Below are positions 33,267 to 42,172 of a DNA stretch of 64,000 nt, in pieces. Numbering within the stretch: the first letter of the stretch is position 1; each line of letters starts with the position of its first letter. Under the pieces are notes generated by a model, which saw only the letters and a program-made list of their open reading frames with translations, searched no databases and was not told the origin of the DNA. This DNA is from Albimonas sp963816545 (GTDB lineage: Bacteria > Pseudomonadota > Alphaproteobacteria > Rhodobacterales > Rhodobacteraceae): contig CAWFLE010000007.1 in assembly GCA_963816545.1 (NCBI GenBank), positions 868,001 to 932,000 on the forward strand, in the 5' to 3' direction. A program made the position numbers and the translations under genes.

Positions 33267-33545
33267 CGTCTCGCCTCTCCGGGCACGATGAGCCGAAAAA
33301 CATCAGCTACGAGATCAACCCGGAGGTCTCGCCGGTCGGTCGAAGCAACTCTGGCTCCTGCGCTGCCAGACCACAGTGTAGGACGAGTCTTGGATGCGTG
33401 CGTTGATTCCATCGCATTCCTGACCAGCGAGCGGGCGGAGATGTGGGACCCCCGGTCCGCAGGCTCGCAGACGAGATGATTGAGACGCAGCGGCTCAAGA
33501 TCGCGGAGCTGAAGGCCCTGCTGGCCGGCCTGGATGGCGGCCCGG
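33267..33545 (+). other. Debris before IS256 copy 2, possible DUF305-type fragment
   Basis: Mostly unassigned. In one frame near 33460-33540 the reading VRRLADEMIETQRLKIAELKA resembles the C-terminal helix of DUF305-type proteins (LAxEMIxxQxxEIxxM). It is cut by the IS256 end. Confidence 0.3.
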
Positions 33546-34945
33546 GCTGTGTCCCAGGTGGTGGTGTAGGAGGCCGCGCGCGGAGCCCCTGGCGTAGCGC
33601 AGCGCGCGGCCTGGGGTGACGCTGGCGGCCATCGCCGGTCTTCGGAGAAGGTTCGGGTTGCAAGACCTGGAACCTGAACGGAGACGACGATGACCGATGA
33701 GAGAATGGCGCTGGTCGAGCTGGTTGAGAAGCAGGCCGATGGCGATCTCGTGCGCGAGATGCTGGCCTTTGCGGCCGAGCGGATCATGGAGCTGGAAGTC
33801 GAGGCGCGGACGGGCGCCTCGAAGGGCGCGCGGTCGCCCCTGCGCGAGGTCCAGCGGAACGGATACCGGGATCGCGACTGGGACGCCCGCGCCGGACGGA
33901 TCGCGCTGGAGATCCCGAAGCTGCGCAAGGGCAGCTACTTCCCCAGTTTCCTCGAGCCGCGCCGCACGGCCGAGAAGGCGCTCGTCGCGGTGATACAGGA
34001 GGCCTGCGTCCACGGCGTTTCGACCCGCTCCGTGGACGATCTGGTGAAGGCCATGGGCGCGGGCGGCCTGTCGAAGTCCCAGGTCAGCCGCCTCTGCGTC
34101 GAGATCGACGAGCGGGTGAATGCCTTCCTCACCCGTCCCCTGGAGGGGGCGTGGCCCTATCTCTGGCTGGATGCCACCTACCTCGAGGTCCGCGAGGGCG
34201 GGCGCATCGTCAGCCGCGCGGCGATAATCGCTGTCGCGGTGAACGAGGACGGCAAGCGCGAGGGGCTGGGCGTCGCCACGGGGCCCTCGGAAGCCGAGAC
34301 CTTCTGGACCGATTTCCTGCGCTCCCTCGCCGATCGCGGACTGCGCGGCGTGAAGCTGGTGATCGCCGACGACCACAAGGGCCTGCGGGCGGCCGCGCGG
34401 CGAGTGTTCAACGCGACCCGTCAGAGGCGCCGGATCCACTGGATGCGGAACGCGTTGGCGCACGCCCCGGCCAAGCAGCGCACTGCGGTCGCGGCGATGC
34501 TGAAGACCATCTTCGCGCAGGAGAACAAGGAAGGTGCGGAAGCCCAGGGGGACGCCGTAGCCGACGCGCCGCGCGAGAAGAACGAGAAGCTCGGCGCCTT
34601 CATGGACGCCTCCCGCGACGAGGTCCTGGCCTACATGTCCTTCCCTCGCGAGCATCGGGCTCAGATCGCGTCGACGACCCCACTCGAGCGCGTCAACCGC
34701 GAGGTCAAGCGGCGGTCAGACGTCGTCGGCATCTTCCCGAACGATGAGGCCATCGTCCGGCTCGTTGGCGCGCTGATGCTGGAGACCAACGACGAATGGG
34801 CCGTGGCGCGCCGGTACATGTCGCTTGAAAGCCTCGCCCGCGTCACCGACACTCCCACAGTCAGGCTGCCCGCCGTGGCGTCCTGATCAGCCTCGGATCT
34901 CTCTCCGAGGGCCGGCGCTCCTACACCACGCCCCGGGACATGATC
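33546..34945. mobile_element. IS256-family insertion sequence, copy 2
   Basis: Same orientation and length as 16812-18211, offset exactly 16,734 bp, with only two base differences noticed inside the transposase gene. No target duplication is visible (left TGGCGGCCC, right AGGCCCGCC region). The two copies frame the stress/N-ATPase cluster as direct repeats. Confidence 0.88.
33690..34886 (+). CDS. IS256-family transposase, copy 2
   Basis: 398 residues with the same DDE motifs as copy 1 (WLDATYLEVREGG, VIADDHKGL, NREVKRRSDVVG). It has Thr at residue 2 and Arg where copy 1 has Trp in the REH-AQ stretch just before the catalytic Glu region. Intact. Confidence 0.93.
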   Translation: MTDERMALVELVEKQADGDLVREMLAFAAERIMELEVEARTGASKGARSPLREVQRNGYRDRDWDARAGRIALEIPKLRKGSYFPSFLEPRRTAEKALVAVIQEACVHGVSTRSVDDLVKAMGAGGLSKSQVSRLCVEIDERVNAFLTRPLEGAWPYLWLDATYLEVREGGRIVSRAAIIAVAVNEDGKREGLGVATGPSEAETFWTDFLRSLADRGLRGVKLVIADDHKGLRAAARRVFNATRQRRRIHWMRNALAHAPAKQRTAVAAMLKTIFAQENKEGAEAQGDAVADAPREKNEKLGAFMDASRDEVLAYMSFPREHRAQIASTTPLERVNREVKRRSDVVGIFPNDEAIVRLVGALMLETNDEWAVARRYMSLESLARVTDTPTVRLPAVAS

Positions 34946-35295
34946 GAGGCCCGCCTGCTACGCCGGGGATCGACGGCAAGTGACCCTTGCGCCGACCGCC
35001 AGCGAAGAAGGACATGACCTTGATCGACCGCCCCACCCTCTTGCCGCGCTTTCGGCAGCGGTCCTCGCGCGCGCAGGGCAGGCCCTGCTAATAGGCTGGG
35101 CGCTCTCAACCAGTGCGCGTGACTGCGCGCCTTCCCGATCCCGCCCCGACCCGGACTGGCAGCGGCGGCATGATCGAGCGGCGCTCTGAGGCGCTCGTGA
35201 TGTGGGCAGGCGTTCGGATCCACCGTCTCTTCCCGCCTGCCGATCGGGCGAAATTCGGCAGCAGGAGCCTGAAGCTTGAGATGGCTACGCAAACT
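34946..35295. other. Stretch without a recognised gene
   Basis: About 350 bp between IS256 copy 2 and the sulP stop. No family, repeat or clear terminator is recognised. Confidence 0.4.
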
Positions 35296-37089
35296 TCATC
35301 TTGAGCGCGTCGCCCGCTCCGGGAAAGCCTGAGCCGCGTCGATCGCCGGCCGCGCGGCCAAGTCGGCCCCGCGGGTCGTCTCCGGCGCCAGTTCGGTCAG
35401 AGCCTCGTGGTGCGAGAGAAATACGCCACCGGAGAGGTGACGGACGAAGTCGCTGCGCGCCAGACGGTCCATCACCGGGCCCTTCACTTCGGAAAGGTGA
35501 AGCTTGATGCCCGCGTCCGAGAGTCGGTGCATGATCAGCTCGAGGCTCTCCAGCGCGCTTGCGTCGATGCCGTTCACAGCGGCGCAGTTGAGGACTACCT
35601 GGCGGACCTCCGGCCGCTCGGCCACGGCCTGCTGCACCACGTCCTCGATAGCGCGGGCGTTCGCGAAGAAGAGGCTCTCGTCGATGCGCAGGCTCAGCAC
35701 CTCGGGCGCGCAGACGACGTCGTGCCGCAGGACGTTGCGGAAGTGCTCGGTGCCGGGGATTTGGCCGATTACGGCGACATGCGGGCGCGACGTCCGCCAG
35801 AGGTGGAGAAGCACCGAAAGAGCTACGCCCGCGACGATGCCGGCCTCCACGCCCCATCCGAGCGTGACGAGGACAGTCCCGGCCATTGCGGTGAAATCGA
35901 ACCCCGAGAAGGCCCAGGTGCGGCGAAGCGCGCCGAGGTCCACGAGGCTGAGGACGGCGACGATGATCGTGGCGGCGAGAACGGCGATCGGCAGGTGAAA
36001 GAGGAGCGGAGTCAGGAACAGCGACGCCAACGCAATGCCGACGGCCGTGTAGGCGCCCGCGGCAGGGGTCTCGGCGCCCGCGTCGAAGTTCACGACCGAC
36101 CGCGCGAAGCCGCCGGTGACCGGATATCCGCCCGAGAACGCGGCGGCGAGATTGGCGGCGCCGAGACCGATGAGCTCCTGGTTCGGCCGGATCGACTGGC
36201 GCCGCTTGGCGGCGAGCGTCTGAGCGACCGACACGGACTCCGCCAAGCCGATGATCGAGATGAGGAATGCTGCCGGAAACAGCGCGCTCCAGAGGGCGGC
36301 GTCGAGCGGGGGAAGCGACAGCGGCGGCAGGCCCTGCGGCACGTCGCCGACCACCGCAACCCCGCGCGCCTCGAGGTCCAGCCACACCACCGCAAGGATC
36401 GAGACGGCGACGGCCAGCACGGGGCCCGTCCGCGACAGGAGCGCGGCCGCACCGGACGGCACGCCGAGGCGCTGGAGCGCCGGCTTGAGGCCGGTGCGCG
36501 ACCAGAAGAGGAAGGCCGTCGCCGCAGCTCCGACGACCAGAGTCGGCAGATTGGTTTCGGGCAGCGCCCGCACGAGCGAACTGCCGAGCTCGACGAGCGT
36601 GTGGCCCCCTGCCCGCACGCCGAGGATGTGCTGCAGCTGGCCGGCGGCGATGAGCAGGCCGGAGGCGGTGATGAACCCGGAGATGACCGGGTGCGACAGC
36701 AGGTTCGCGATGAAACCGAGTCGGAAAACCCCCATCAGGAACAGGATCAGGCCGGAGAGCAGGGCCAGCGTCAGCGCCGCGGCGACGTATTCGGCGCCAC
36801 CCGGCGTGGCGACCGCTCCCGCGGCGGTCGCGGTCAGGAGCGATACCACCGCCACCGGCCCCACGGCGAGGGTCCGGCTTGTCCCGAACACGGTGTAGGC
36901 GACAAGCGGGAGGATCGATGCGTAGAGCCCGACCACGGGCGGCAGGCCGGCGAGCATGGCGTAGGCGAGCGATTGCGGGATCAGCATGATCGTCACGATC
37001 GCCGCCGCCAAGCCGTCGCTGAGGAAAGCCTGCCGATCGTAGCGGCGTCCCCAGTCGAGAACGGGCAGATACGCGGCAAGCCGGCCCAC
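35296..37089 (-). CDS. SulP-family anion transporter with STAS domain
   Basis: About 597 residues from GTG 37089 (the open frame reaches ATG 37131, which would overlap the rhodanese gene by 38 bp). The N-terminus LPVLDWGRRYDRQAFLSDGLAAAIVTIMLIPQSLAYAMLAG is the classical SulP entry, followed by 10-12 membrane helices and a C-terminal STAS domain (EVLSLRIDESLFFANARAIED, NGIDASALESLELI). The family exchanges sulfate, bicarbonate or other anions. As the last gene of a sulfide-oxidation operon it probably exports sulfite/sulfate; direction and substrate are inferred. Confidence 0.88.
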   Translation of the reverse strand: MGRLAAYLPVLDWGRRYDRQAFLSDGLAAAIVTIMLIPQSLAYAMLAGLPPVVGLYASILPLVAYTVFGTSRTLAVGPVAVVSLLTATAAGAVATPGGAEYVAAALTLALLSGLILFLMGVFRLGFIANLLSHPVISGFITASGLLIAAGQLQHILGVRAGGHTLVELGSSLVRALPETNLPTLVVGAAATAFLFWSRTGLKPALQRLGVPSGAAALLSRTGPVLAVAVSILAVVWLDLEARGVAVVGDVPQGLPPLSLPPLDAALWSALFPAAFLISIIGLAESVSVAQTLAAKRRQSIRPNQELIGLGAANLAAAFSGGYPVTGGFARSVVNFDAGAETPAAGAYTAVGIALASLFLTPLLFHLPIAVLAATIIVAVLSLVDLGALRRTWAFSGFDFTAMAGTVLVTLGWGVEAGIVAGVALSVLLHLWRTSRPHVAVIGQIPGTEHFRNVLRHDVVCAPEVLSLRIDESLFFANARAIEDVVQQAVAERPEVRQVVLNCAAVNGIDASALESLELIMHRLSDAGIKLHLSEVKGPVMDRLARSDFVRHLSGGVFLSHHEALTELAPETTRGADLAARPAIDAAQAFPERATRSR

Positions 37090-37093
37090 CGTA

Positions 37094-37474
37094 TCAACCC
37101 TCGACCGGAAGGCCCGCGGATTTCCAACCACCGAGGTCGCCTTCGATGAGGTCCGCGTCGTAGCCCATCCGCCGCAGCGTGTCGGCCGCCAGGGCGGCGC
37201 GCCCGCCCGAGGCGCAGAGAACGTGCACGCGGCCGGAGCCGCGGACCTCCGTCAGCCGGGCCTCGGCGGTGTCCGCCGTCGCGTCCACCCGCGTCTCGAT
37301 GATCCCGCGCGGGACATGCAGCGCGCCGGCGATACCGGCCCCCTCAAGCTCGGCCGGTTCGCGCACGTCGAGGATGAGGTCGCCTTGCCTTGCGCTCCGC
37401 TCGGCCTCTTGCGGCGAAACCGCGCCGACGCGGGTCCGGGCGTCGGCGACGAGGTCTCTCATGGTCGCGGTCAT
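37094..37474 (-). CDS. Rhodanese-like sulfurtransferase
   Basis: 126 residues, a single rhodanese domain. The active loop is VLCASGGRAAL, with the catalytic Cys near residue 90 that carries a persulfide. Together with the neighbouring persulfide dioxygenase-like protein it would move sulfane sulfur to thiols or sulfite. It sits 10 bp after the MBL gene and just before sulP. Confidence 0.88.
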   Translation of the reverse strand: MTATMRDLVADARTRVGAVSPQEAERSARQGDLILDVREPAELEGAGIAGALHVPRGIIETRVDATADTAEARLTEVRGSGRVHVLCASGGRAALAADTLRRMGYDADLIEGDLGGWKSAGLPVEG

Positions 37475-37484
37475 CGTCGTCTCC

Positions 37485-38396
37485 TCAGAAGCGGTTCACG
37501 GGCAGTTTCAGATAGACGCGACCATCGTCCTCCGCGGGCGGCAGGCGTCCCCCGCGCAGGTTGATCTGGAGTGCCGCGAGGATGCGGTCGGGCAGCGGCA
37601 GGGTGGCGTCGCGCTCATCGCGGCGTCTGATCCAGTCTTCGCGGCCCGTGCCGTCCTTGACGTGCAGGTTGTTCGCCTTGTGCTCGGTCACCGTCGCCTC
37701 CCAGGCCGGCTCGTCGCGGCCATCGGCGCCGTAATCGTGGCCGACGAAGATGCGGGTCTCCGGCGGCAACGCGAGGATATCCTGGATCGAGTCCCACAGC
37801 TGCGCGGTGTTCCCACCGGGAAAGTCGGCGCGCGAGGTCCCCACGTCCGGCTGCATGAGCGTGTCATGGGTGAACGCCGCGTCGCCGCAGACATAGGTGA
37901 TCGACCCCAGCGTATGGCCGGGGGAGAGCATCACCCGCACCTCCAGCTCGCCGATCCGGAAGGTCTCGCCCTCCGCGAACAGGCGGTCGAAGTCCCGGTC
38001 GGGGTCGAAGACGCCCGGCATGTTGTAGATCTCTTCCCAGAGCTTCGCGATATCGCGGACCTTCTCGCCGATCGCGTTCGGCGCGCCAATCCGCTCATTC
38101 AGATGCGCCGAGGCCATGACGTGGTCGGCATGCGGGTGGGTGTCGAGGACCCATTCCACCGTCAGCCCCTGCTCGCGCACGAGGTCAAGCACCTGGTCCA
38201 TGCTTCCGGTCGAGAAGCGGTAGTTCTTCGGGTCGAAGTTCCAGGCGACGTCGATCAGCGCAGCCTTTCTGGTCGCAGGGTCGGCGCAGACATACTGGAT
38301 CGAGCCCGTGTCGGGTTCATAGATGCCCCAGACGTCCGGGCTTCCGGGCCCACGGGACCGCGAGCGGCGGACGACGCGCTCCTTGAGCTTGCTCAC
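37485..38396 (-). CDS. blh: MBL-fold persulfide dioxygenase-like protein (Blh/ETHE1 type)
   Basis: About 303 residues from GTG 38396, overlapping the YeeE stop (GTGA). The metal motif is DTHPHADHVMAS, and further ligands are in SPGHTLGSITYV, FTHDTLMQPDVG and FVGHDYGAD. BigR-controlled Blh/ETHE1-like proteins oxidise glutathione persulfide to sulfite with one iron. Its position between YeeE-like transporters and a rhodanese supports that reaction. The longer open frame up to 38840 is shadow of the upstream gene. Confidence 0.88.
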   Translation of the reverse strand: MSKLKERVVRRSRSRGPGSPDVWGIYEPDTGSIQYVCADPATRKAALIDVAWNFDPKNYRFSTGSMDQVLDLVREQGLTVEWVLDTHPHADHVMASAHLNERIGAPNAIGEKVRDIAKLWEEIYNMPGVFDPDRDFDRLFAEGETFRIGELEVRVMLSPGHTLGSITYVCGDAAFTHDTLMQPDVGTSRADFPGGNTAQLWDSIQDILALPPETRIFVGHDYGADGRDEPAWEATVTEHKANNLHVKDGTGREDWIRRRDERDATLPLPDRILAALQINLRGGRLPPAEDDGRVYLKLPVNRF

Positions 38397-38836
38397 AGGA
38401 AGGCTCCTTTCGGATTGAGGATGGAGAGGGTCTTGCCGTGCGAGCCGAGCCAGAGGCCGACCAGCATCGCCGGCAGGAAGACCAGCGTGCCGGGCGCGAG
38501 GAGCGGCAGCGCGGTCCAGGCGGGTCCAGGGCAGAAGCCGCCGATCCCCCAGCCGATGCCGAAGAGCGCGGCGCCCGCGATCAGCGGCCGGTCGATCCGC
38601 GTGTTGCTCGGCACGTCGAAGGTGGTCCCGACGAGCGGCGAACTGCGGCGCCAAACCAGACGGTAGCCGAGGAAGGCGGTGGCGGCGGCGCCGGCCATGA
38701 CGAAGGCGAGGCTCGGGTCCCACGCGCCGGCGAGGTCGAGGAAGTTCAGAACCTTCGCCGGGTTCGACATGCCCGAGATCACAAGGCCGAGGCCGAAGAC
38801 GAGGCCGCTGAAAAACCCGAGCGCGATGCCCATCAC
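38393..38836 (-). CDS. YeeE/YedE-like sulfur transporter, second half-protein
   Basis: 147 residues with four hydrophobic helices. Conserved blocks: GLVISGMSNPAKVLNFLDLAG and GIGWGIGGFCPGPAW, the latter with the family Cys thought to pass thiosulfate or sulfide-like groups. In BigR operons two half-proteins (PmpA/PmpB) replace one YeeE. It overlaps the first half by 4 bp and the MBL gene by 4 bp. Confidence 0.86.
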   Translation of the reverse strand: MMGIALGFFSGLVFGLGLVISGMSNPAKVLNFLDLAGAWDPSLAFVMAGAAATAFLGYRLVWRRSSPLVGTTFDVPSNTRIDRPLIAGAALFGIGWGIGGFCPGPAWTALPLLAPGTLVFLPAMLVGLWLGSHGKTLSILNPKGAFL

Positions 38837-39290
38837 GCAACCCCCAGGATGTGGCGCAGGATGAAGACCGTGACGAAGCCCGCAGCCATGAAGGTCAGGA
38901 CGGCCGCCAGCGACCGGCGCGACAGCCGCGCCAGCCCGCAGACCCCGTGCCCCGACGTACAGCCTGAGCCGAGGGCCGTCCCGAGCCCCACCAGCAGTCC
39001 GGCGATTGCCATGGCGGCGAGGTTCTCCGGCACGGCCTGCTCGACCGTGCCGCCCGCCAGCATCAAGGCGAGCGGCGCCACGATCAGGCCAAGCAGGAAG
39101 GCGATCCGCCAGTCCCGGTCGCGCGGCGCCCCGGAATCGGGACGACCGCGCCGAGGAAGCCGTTGGTGATGCCCGAGATGCCGGCGATCCGGCCGAACAG
39201 GCCCATCACCATCACCGCACTTAGCCCGATCAGGACTCCGCCGCCAAGGGAGGCCCAAGGCGTGAATGCTGTTGCCGTCGCGGTCTCCAT
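38833..39290 (-). pseudogene. YeeE/YedE-like sulfur transporter, first half-protein, frameshifted
   Basis: ATG 39290 has GGAGG six bases upstream. The first part (SLGGGVLIGLSAVMVMGLFGRIAGISGITNGFLG) leads to a break at ~39128; RIAFLLGLIVAPLALMLAGG and TALGSGCTSGHGVCGLARLS (family Cys pair) follow in another frame to 38833. One missing base in GCCGCGCGACC explains it. Fixed, it is ~152 residues with four helices. As it is the first gene of the operon, a real shift would hurt import but perhaps not downstream translation. Confidence 0.82.
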
Positions 39291-39341
39291 GGGCGCCTCC
39301 ATTGCGCGGCCGGCCTTGCGTCGGCCGGAACAGGCAGTCAT

Positions 39342-39361
39342 ATATTAGGGAAGGCTAAATA
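39342..39361. promoter_or_regulatory. Probable BigR operator between divergent genes
   Basis: An AT-rich imperfect inverted repeat, TATTAG-GGAAGG-CTAAAT, in an otherwise GC-rich 87-bp gap between yeeE and bigR, overlapping where promoters should be. A further GGCTAATG lies beside it. Confidence 0.65.
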
Positions 39362-39377
39362 AGTCAAGGCTAATGCA

Positions 39378-39695
39378 ATGAGCGAGCCCGTGGATGCTTC
39401 CGTCGCCGTTCTTCAGGAGAGGGCGGACTACGTGGCGGACCGCCTGGCGCTGGTGGCGAACGCCAAGCGTCTGCTGATCCTGTGCGAACTGGTGAAGGGC
39501 GAACGGTCCGTAGGCTCCCTGCAGGCCGCCGTCGGTCTCGGTCAGTCGGCCCTGAGCCAGCACCTCGCCAGGTTGCGAGAGGCGCGCATGGTGGACACTC
39601 GCCGCGAAGGCCAGACGATCTACTACCGGATCAGCGATCCCGATCTCGAAACCTTGATGGCGGCGCTCTACGAGGCGTTCTGCAAGGAAGACTGA
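39378..39695 (+). CDS. bigR: BigR-type ArsR/SmtB repressor
   Basis: 105 residues. The winged helix has VGSLQAAVGLGQSALSQHLARLREARMVDTRREGQTIYYR. Two cysteines, in LLILCELVKGE and the last residues AFCKED, match the redox pair of BigR/SqrR proteins, which form a (per)sulfide bond and leave the DNA when sulfide rises. It is divergent from the sulfur operon, with a shared operator. It probably represses both sides. Confidence 0.9.
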   Translation: MSEPVDASVAVLQERADYVADRLALVANAKRLLILCELVKGERSVGSLQAAVGLGQSALSQHLARLREARMVDTRREGQTIYYRISDPDLETLMAALYEAFCKED

Positions 39696-39832
39696 CTTCC
39701 GCACGAACCAGGGGGGCTCGTGCACCGGGAAGACGGGCGAGATGCTCTTCCCCCATATCGGCGGACATGAAGACCGGGAGGCGCCTGCCATCGCTCGGGT
39801 CCGGCAAGGCAGCCGTCTGGCTCATCGCGCGC

Positions 39833-40239
39833 CTAACGAACGACGTAAACGCTGCACGAGGCGTGGCGGACCACCCGGGCGGCGGTGGAGCCGAGGAGGT
39901 GGTCCGAGAAAACCGGGCGATGCGAGGTGATCACGATGCAGCCACCGCGTGCCGGTCTGCGAAGTCGACGATGTCACGTCCGGCGTGGCCGGAGACCGTC
40001 CTGCCTTCGGCGCCCTCGCGCTTGGCTGTCTCCTTCAACCTTTCCTCCGCGGCGACGCGGTTCCTACCCACGATGTCCTCGAGCACATTCATGTCGAGAT
40101 ACGACGGCAGCACCTCCGCCACGTGGAGAAGCGTGTTCCGGCCATCCGGCGGGCGGAGCTTCCTCGCGACCTGGAGCAGCGCCCGGTCCTCCCAACCTTC
40201 CTCATCGAGCGCGGCAGGAATGAGAATGTGCGTGTACAC
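39833..40239 (-). pseudogene. Universal stress protein (UspA family), frameshifted
   Basis: GTG 40239 follows AGGAG. The start VYTHILIPAALDEEGWEDRALLQVA is a typical USP. At ~39945 the frame breaks, and CIVITSHRPVFSDHLLGSTAARVVRHASCSVYVVR, the ATP-binding C-terminus (G-2x-STA-type), follows to TAG 39833. One base restores ~135 residues. USP proteins are markers of low-oxygen dormancy regulons. IS1595 is inserted 23-31 bp before its start and has separated it from the phosphoribosyltransferase gene. Confidence 0.82.
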
Positions 40240-40269
40240 GGCAATCTCCTGATCGCCCTGAATTTTCTT

Positions 40270-41387
40270 GCCGGTGTCTGCGTTGCGTGTTGATTCCGCT
40301 TTCGTAAAGGGAAAATCGGCCAAGCTTTCGGTCCTCAACGCGAACCGGAGGCTGGCAGATGGACGAAGGCGTCTTCAAGGCGTTCTGTGGTGGGATCGAG
40401 AAGCTGACGGTCGGCCAGATGCGCGAGCTCAACCAAATGCTGCGTACGCTCAGCGCGCGCACCGAGGTGCTTGCCAAGATCGACGCTCGAGGGGAGGTCC
40501 TCGACTTCTGCCTCTACTGCGGCGACACGGTGATCCGGCGCTGGGGCGAGACACGGACCGGCCTGCAGCGGTTCCGCTGCCTCACCTGTGGCAAGACCTT
40601 CTCGTCGGCGAGCGGCACCCCGCTTGCGTGCGTTCGCCGGCCCGATAAGTTCCTCCAGGTTGTCGAAGACATGCTATCGCGCGCGCCGAGCTCCTGCCGC
40701 GTGCTGGCCGAGAGACTGGGCCTCGACAAGATGACGATCTGGCGCTGGCGCAAGCATATCATCGAAGCACTGATGGGCATCGGCGGCACCGCCTTCGCCG
40801 GGATTATGGAGGCCGACGAGAAGTTCTTCCGGGAGTCCCGCAATGGCTCGCGGGAATGGGTCCGGCATCAGCAGAACCCTTCGGTCCATCCCAAGCCGAA
40901 CCGGCTGCGCTGGGAGGACTACAAGCACCTCAAGATCCCGATGCCGGCCGGCGTCTCCAAGTTTCAGATCCCGGTTCTGACCATCACCGACCGGTCCGGA
41001 TCCCGTCGGGCCGACGTCCTGCCGGACCGGAAGGCGCCCACTCTGATCGGACTTCTTGCGAAGCACATAAGCAAGGACGCGGTGCTGTGCTCGGATGGCG
41101 ACTCCGCATACGACCAGTTCGCGCGGGGCCAAGCCCTTCCGCATTACCGGCTCAACGCCAAGAAGGGGCCGAAGGTCGTCCAGAAGGCCTTCCACATCCA
41201 GACCATCAACAACCTCCACAGCCGCTTCCAGACCTTCATGGACCCCTTCTGCGGGCCTGCGACGAAGAACCTGCCCGGCTACGCTGCCTGGTTCATCACG
41301 AGGCTGATCAATGAGCGGAGCGAGGCTAATCGTCAGGCGTGGCAACAGCTGCTGCGAGTATGATCAACACGGAAGCCAGACACCGGC
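40270..41387. mobile_element. IS1595-family insertion sequence
   Basis: 1118 bp with ~24-bp imperfect terminal inverted repeats (GCCGGTGTCTG...GTGTTGAT at each end) and a perfect 8-bp target duplication. One intact transposase gene fills it. The clean ends and duplication point to a recent simple insertion. Confidence 0.93.
40359..41363 (+). CDS. IS1595-family transposase
   Basis: 334 residues. The N-terminal zinc ribbon has CLYCGDTVIRR and FRCLTCGKTFSS. The DDE-like core follows: IMEADEKFFRESRNGSR, VLCSDGDSAYDQFA and HIQTINNLHSRFQTFM. The stop overlaps the right inverted repeat. Intact, probably active. Confidence 0.93.
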   Translation: MDEGVFKAFCGGIEKLTVGQMRELNQMLRTLSARTEVLAKIDARGEVLDFCLYCGDTVIRRWGETRTGLQRFRCLTCGKTFSSASGTPLACVRRPDKFLQVVEDMLSRAPSSCRVLAERLGLDKMTIWRWRKHIIEALMGIGGTAFAGIMEADEKFFRESRNGSREWVRHQQNPSVHPKPNRLRWEDYKHLKIPMPAGVSKFQIPVLTITDRSGSRRADVLPDRKAPTLIGLLAKHISKDAVLCSDGDSAYDQFARGQALPHYRLNAKKGPKVVQKAFHIQTINNLHSRFQTFMDPFCGPATKNLPGYAAWFITRLINERSEANRQAWQQLLRV

Positions 41388-41395
41388 ATTTTCTT

Positions 41396-42076
41396 TCGCC
41401 GGAGCCGGCTCCCGCCGAGCGTAGCTTCCGCTCGTATCGCGCCTGCCTCATCGCCGTCGCGACATCCTCGTCCTGAAGCTGGGGGAAGTGGCCGTAGGCG
41501 CCGCCGATGGACATGAAGGAGGCGGGCGCGCCGAGGCATAGGAGATGGTCGGCCTCGGCGCGGATGCGTTCGAGCGCCTCGGACGCCGCCACCGGCGCGG
41601 CCGCCAGGAGGACGCGCGGCGCCTTCGCCCGCAGGGCCCGCAGAGCTGCGACCATGGTGGCGCCGGCGCGATGCCGTCGTCCACGACGACCACGTCCCGG
41701 CCAACTACGGGCTGCCGGCATCGTACGGGGAACCACAAGTTCCTCCGCCGGGCGATCTCCCGCAGGGTTTCCGCGGCGCCCCACACGATCGCGGCCTCGC
41801 CGACGCAGGCCGCTGCCGCGATGGCGCCGCGTCGCCGTTCCCCACCGCGGCGACCGGCACCTCAGAGATCCAGGAAAAGCCGATCCTGCGGTCCAGCACC
41901 AGATCAAGCGGCGATCCGAGCGCACGCGCCACCTCGAGCGCGACCGGTGCGCCTTCTCGAAGCAGGTCCACCGTCAGCGGGCTGCTCGGCTCGGGCGGTG
42001 TGCGGAACAGCTCGGTCGCTTTGCGGCCCAGAAGTCCGGCCTCCTCCCGGTCCTCGAAAGTCGCTGGCATGGTCAC
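41396..42076 (-). pseudogene. Phosphoribosyltransferase-domain protein, several frameshifts
   Basis: ATG 42076 begins TFEDREEAGLLGRK and APVALEVARALGSPLDLVL. After a break near 41830 the next frame gives ETLREIARRRNLWF and GRDVVVVDDGIA, the PRPP-binding motif. After another break near 41665, ATMVAALRALRAKAPRVLLAAAPVA and LCLGAPASFMSIGGAYGHFPQ complete the fold. The missing TG of the usual VDDGIATGATM marks one indel. The function of this family in stress clusters is unknown. The C-terminus abuts IS1595. Confidence 0.78.
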
Positions 42077-42123
42077 CTCCTTCCGTCGCCGCGCCCCACT
42101 CGGCCCGCGGAGGATCTCCCGCC

Positions 42124-42137
42124 ATGATCTTCGTCAA
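42124..42137. promoter_or_regulatory. Weak Fnr-type box between divergent decayed genes
   Basis: ATGATCTTCGTCAA: the second half and spacing match, with one change in the first half. It lies between the phosphoribosyltransferase and kinase remnants, where a shared box would be expected. Confidence 0.45.
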
Positions 42138-42172
42138 CGCGGCGCATAGGCTTCCGGACGAGGCTCGTCCGC

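Larger units (their letters stand above)
40262..41395. repeat. 8-bp target duplication around IS1595
   Basis: ATTTTCTT at 40262-40269 and again at 41388-41395, directly abutting the inverted repeats. Eight bases is the known duplication size of the IS1595 family. Confidence 0.93.

Noticed and set aside
16812..34945. Composite transposon bounded by the two IS256 copies
   Set aside because: No matching 8-9 bp duplication was found between any pair of outer or inner flanks, so only direct-repeat recombination is supported.
35407..37149. 580-residue plus-strand open frame opposite sulP
   Set aside because: Antisense shadow of the SulP gene, rich in Arg/Glu/His with no domain; the minus strand has the real family motifs.
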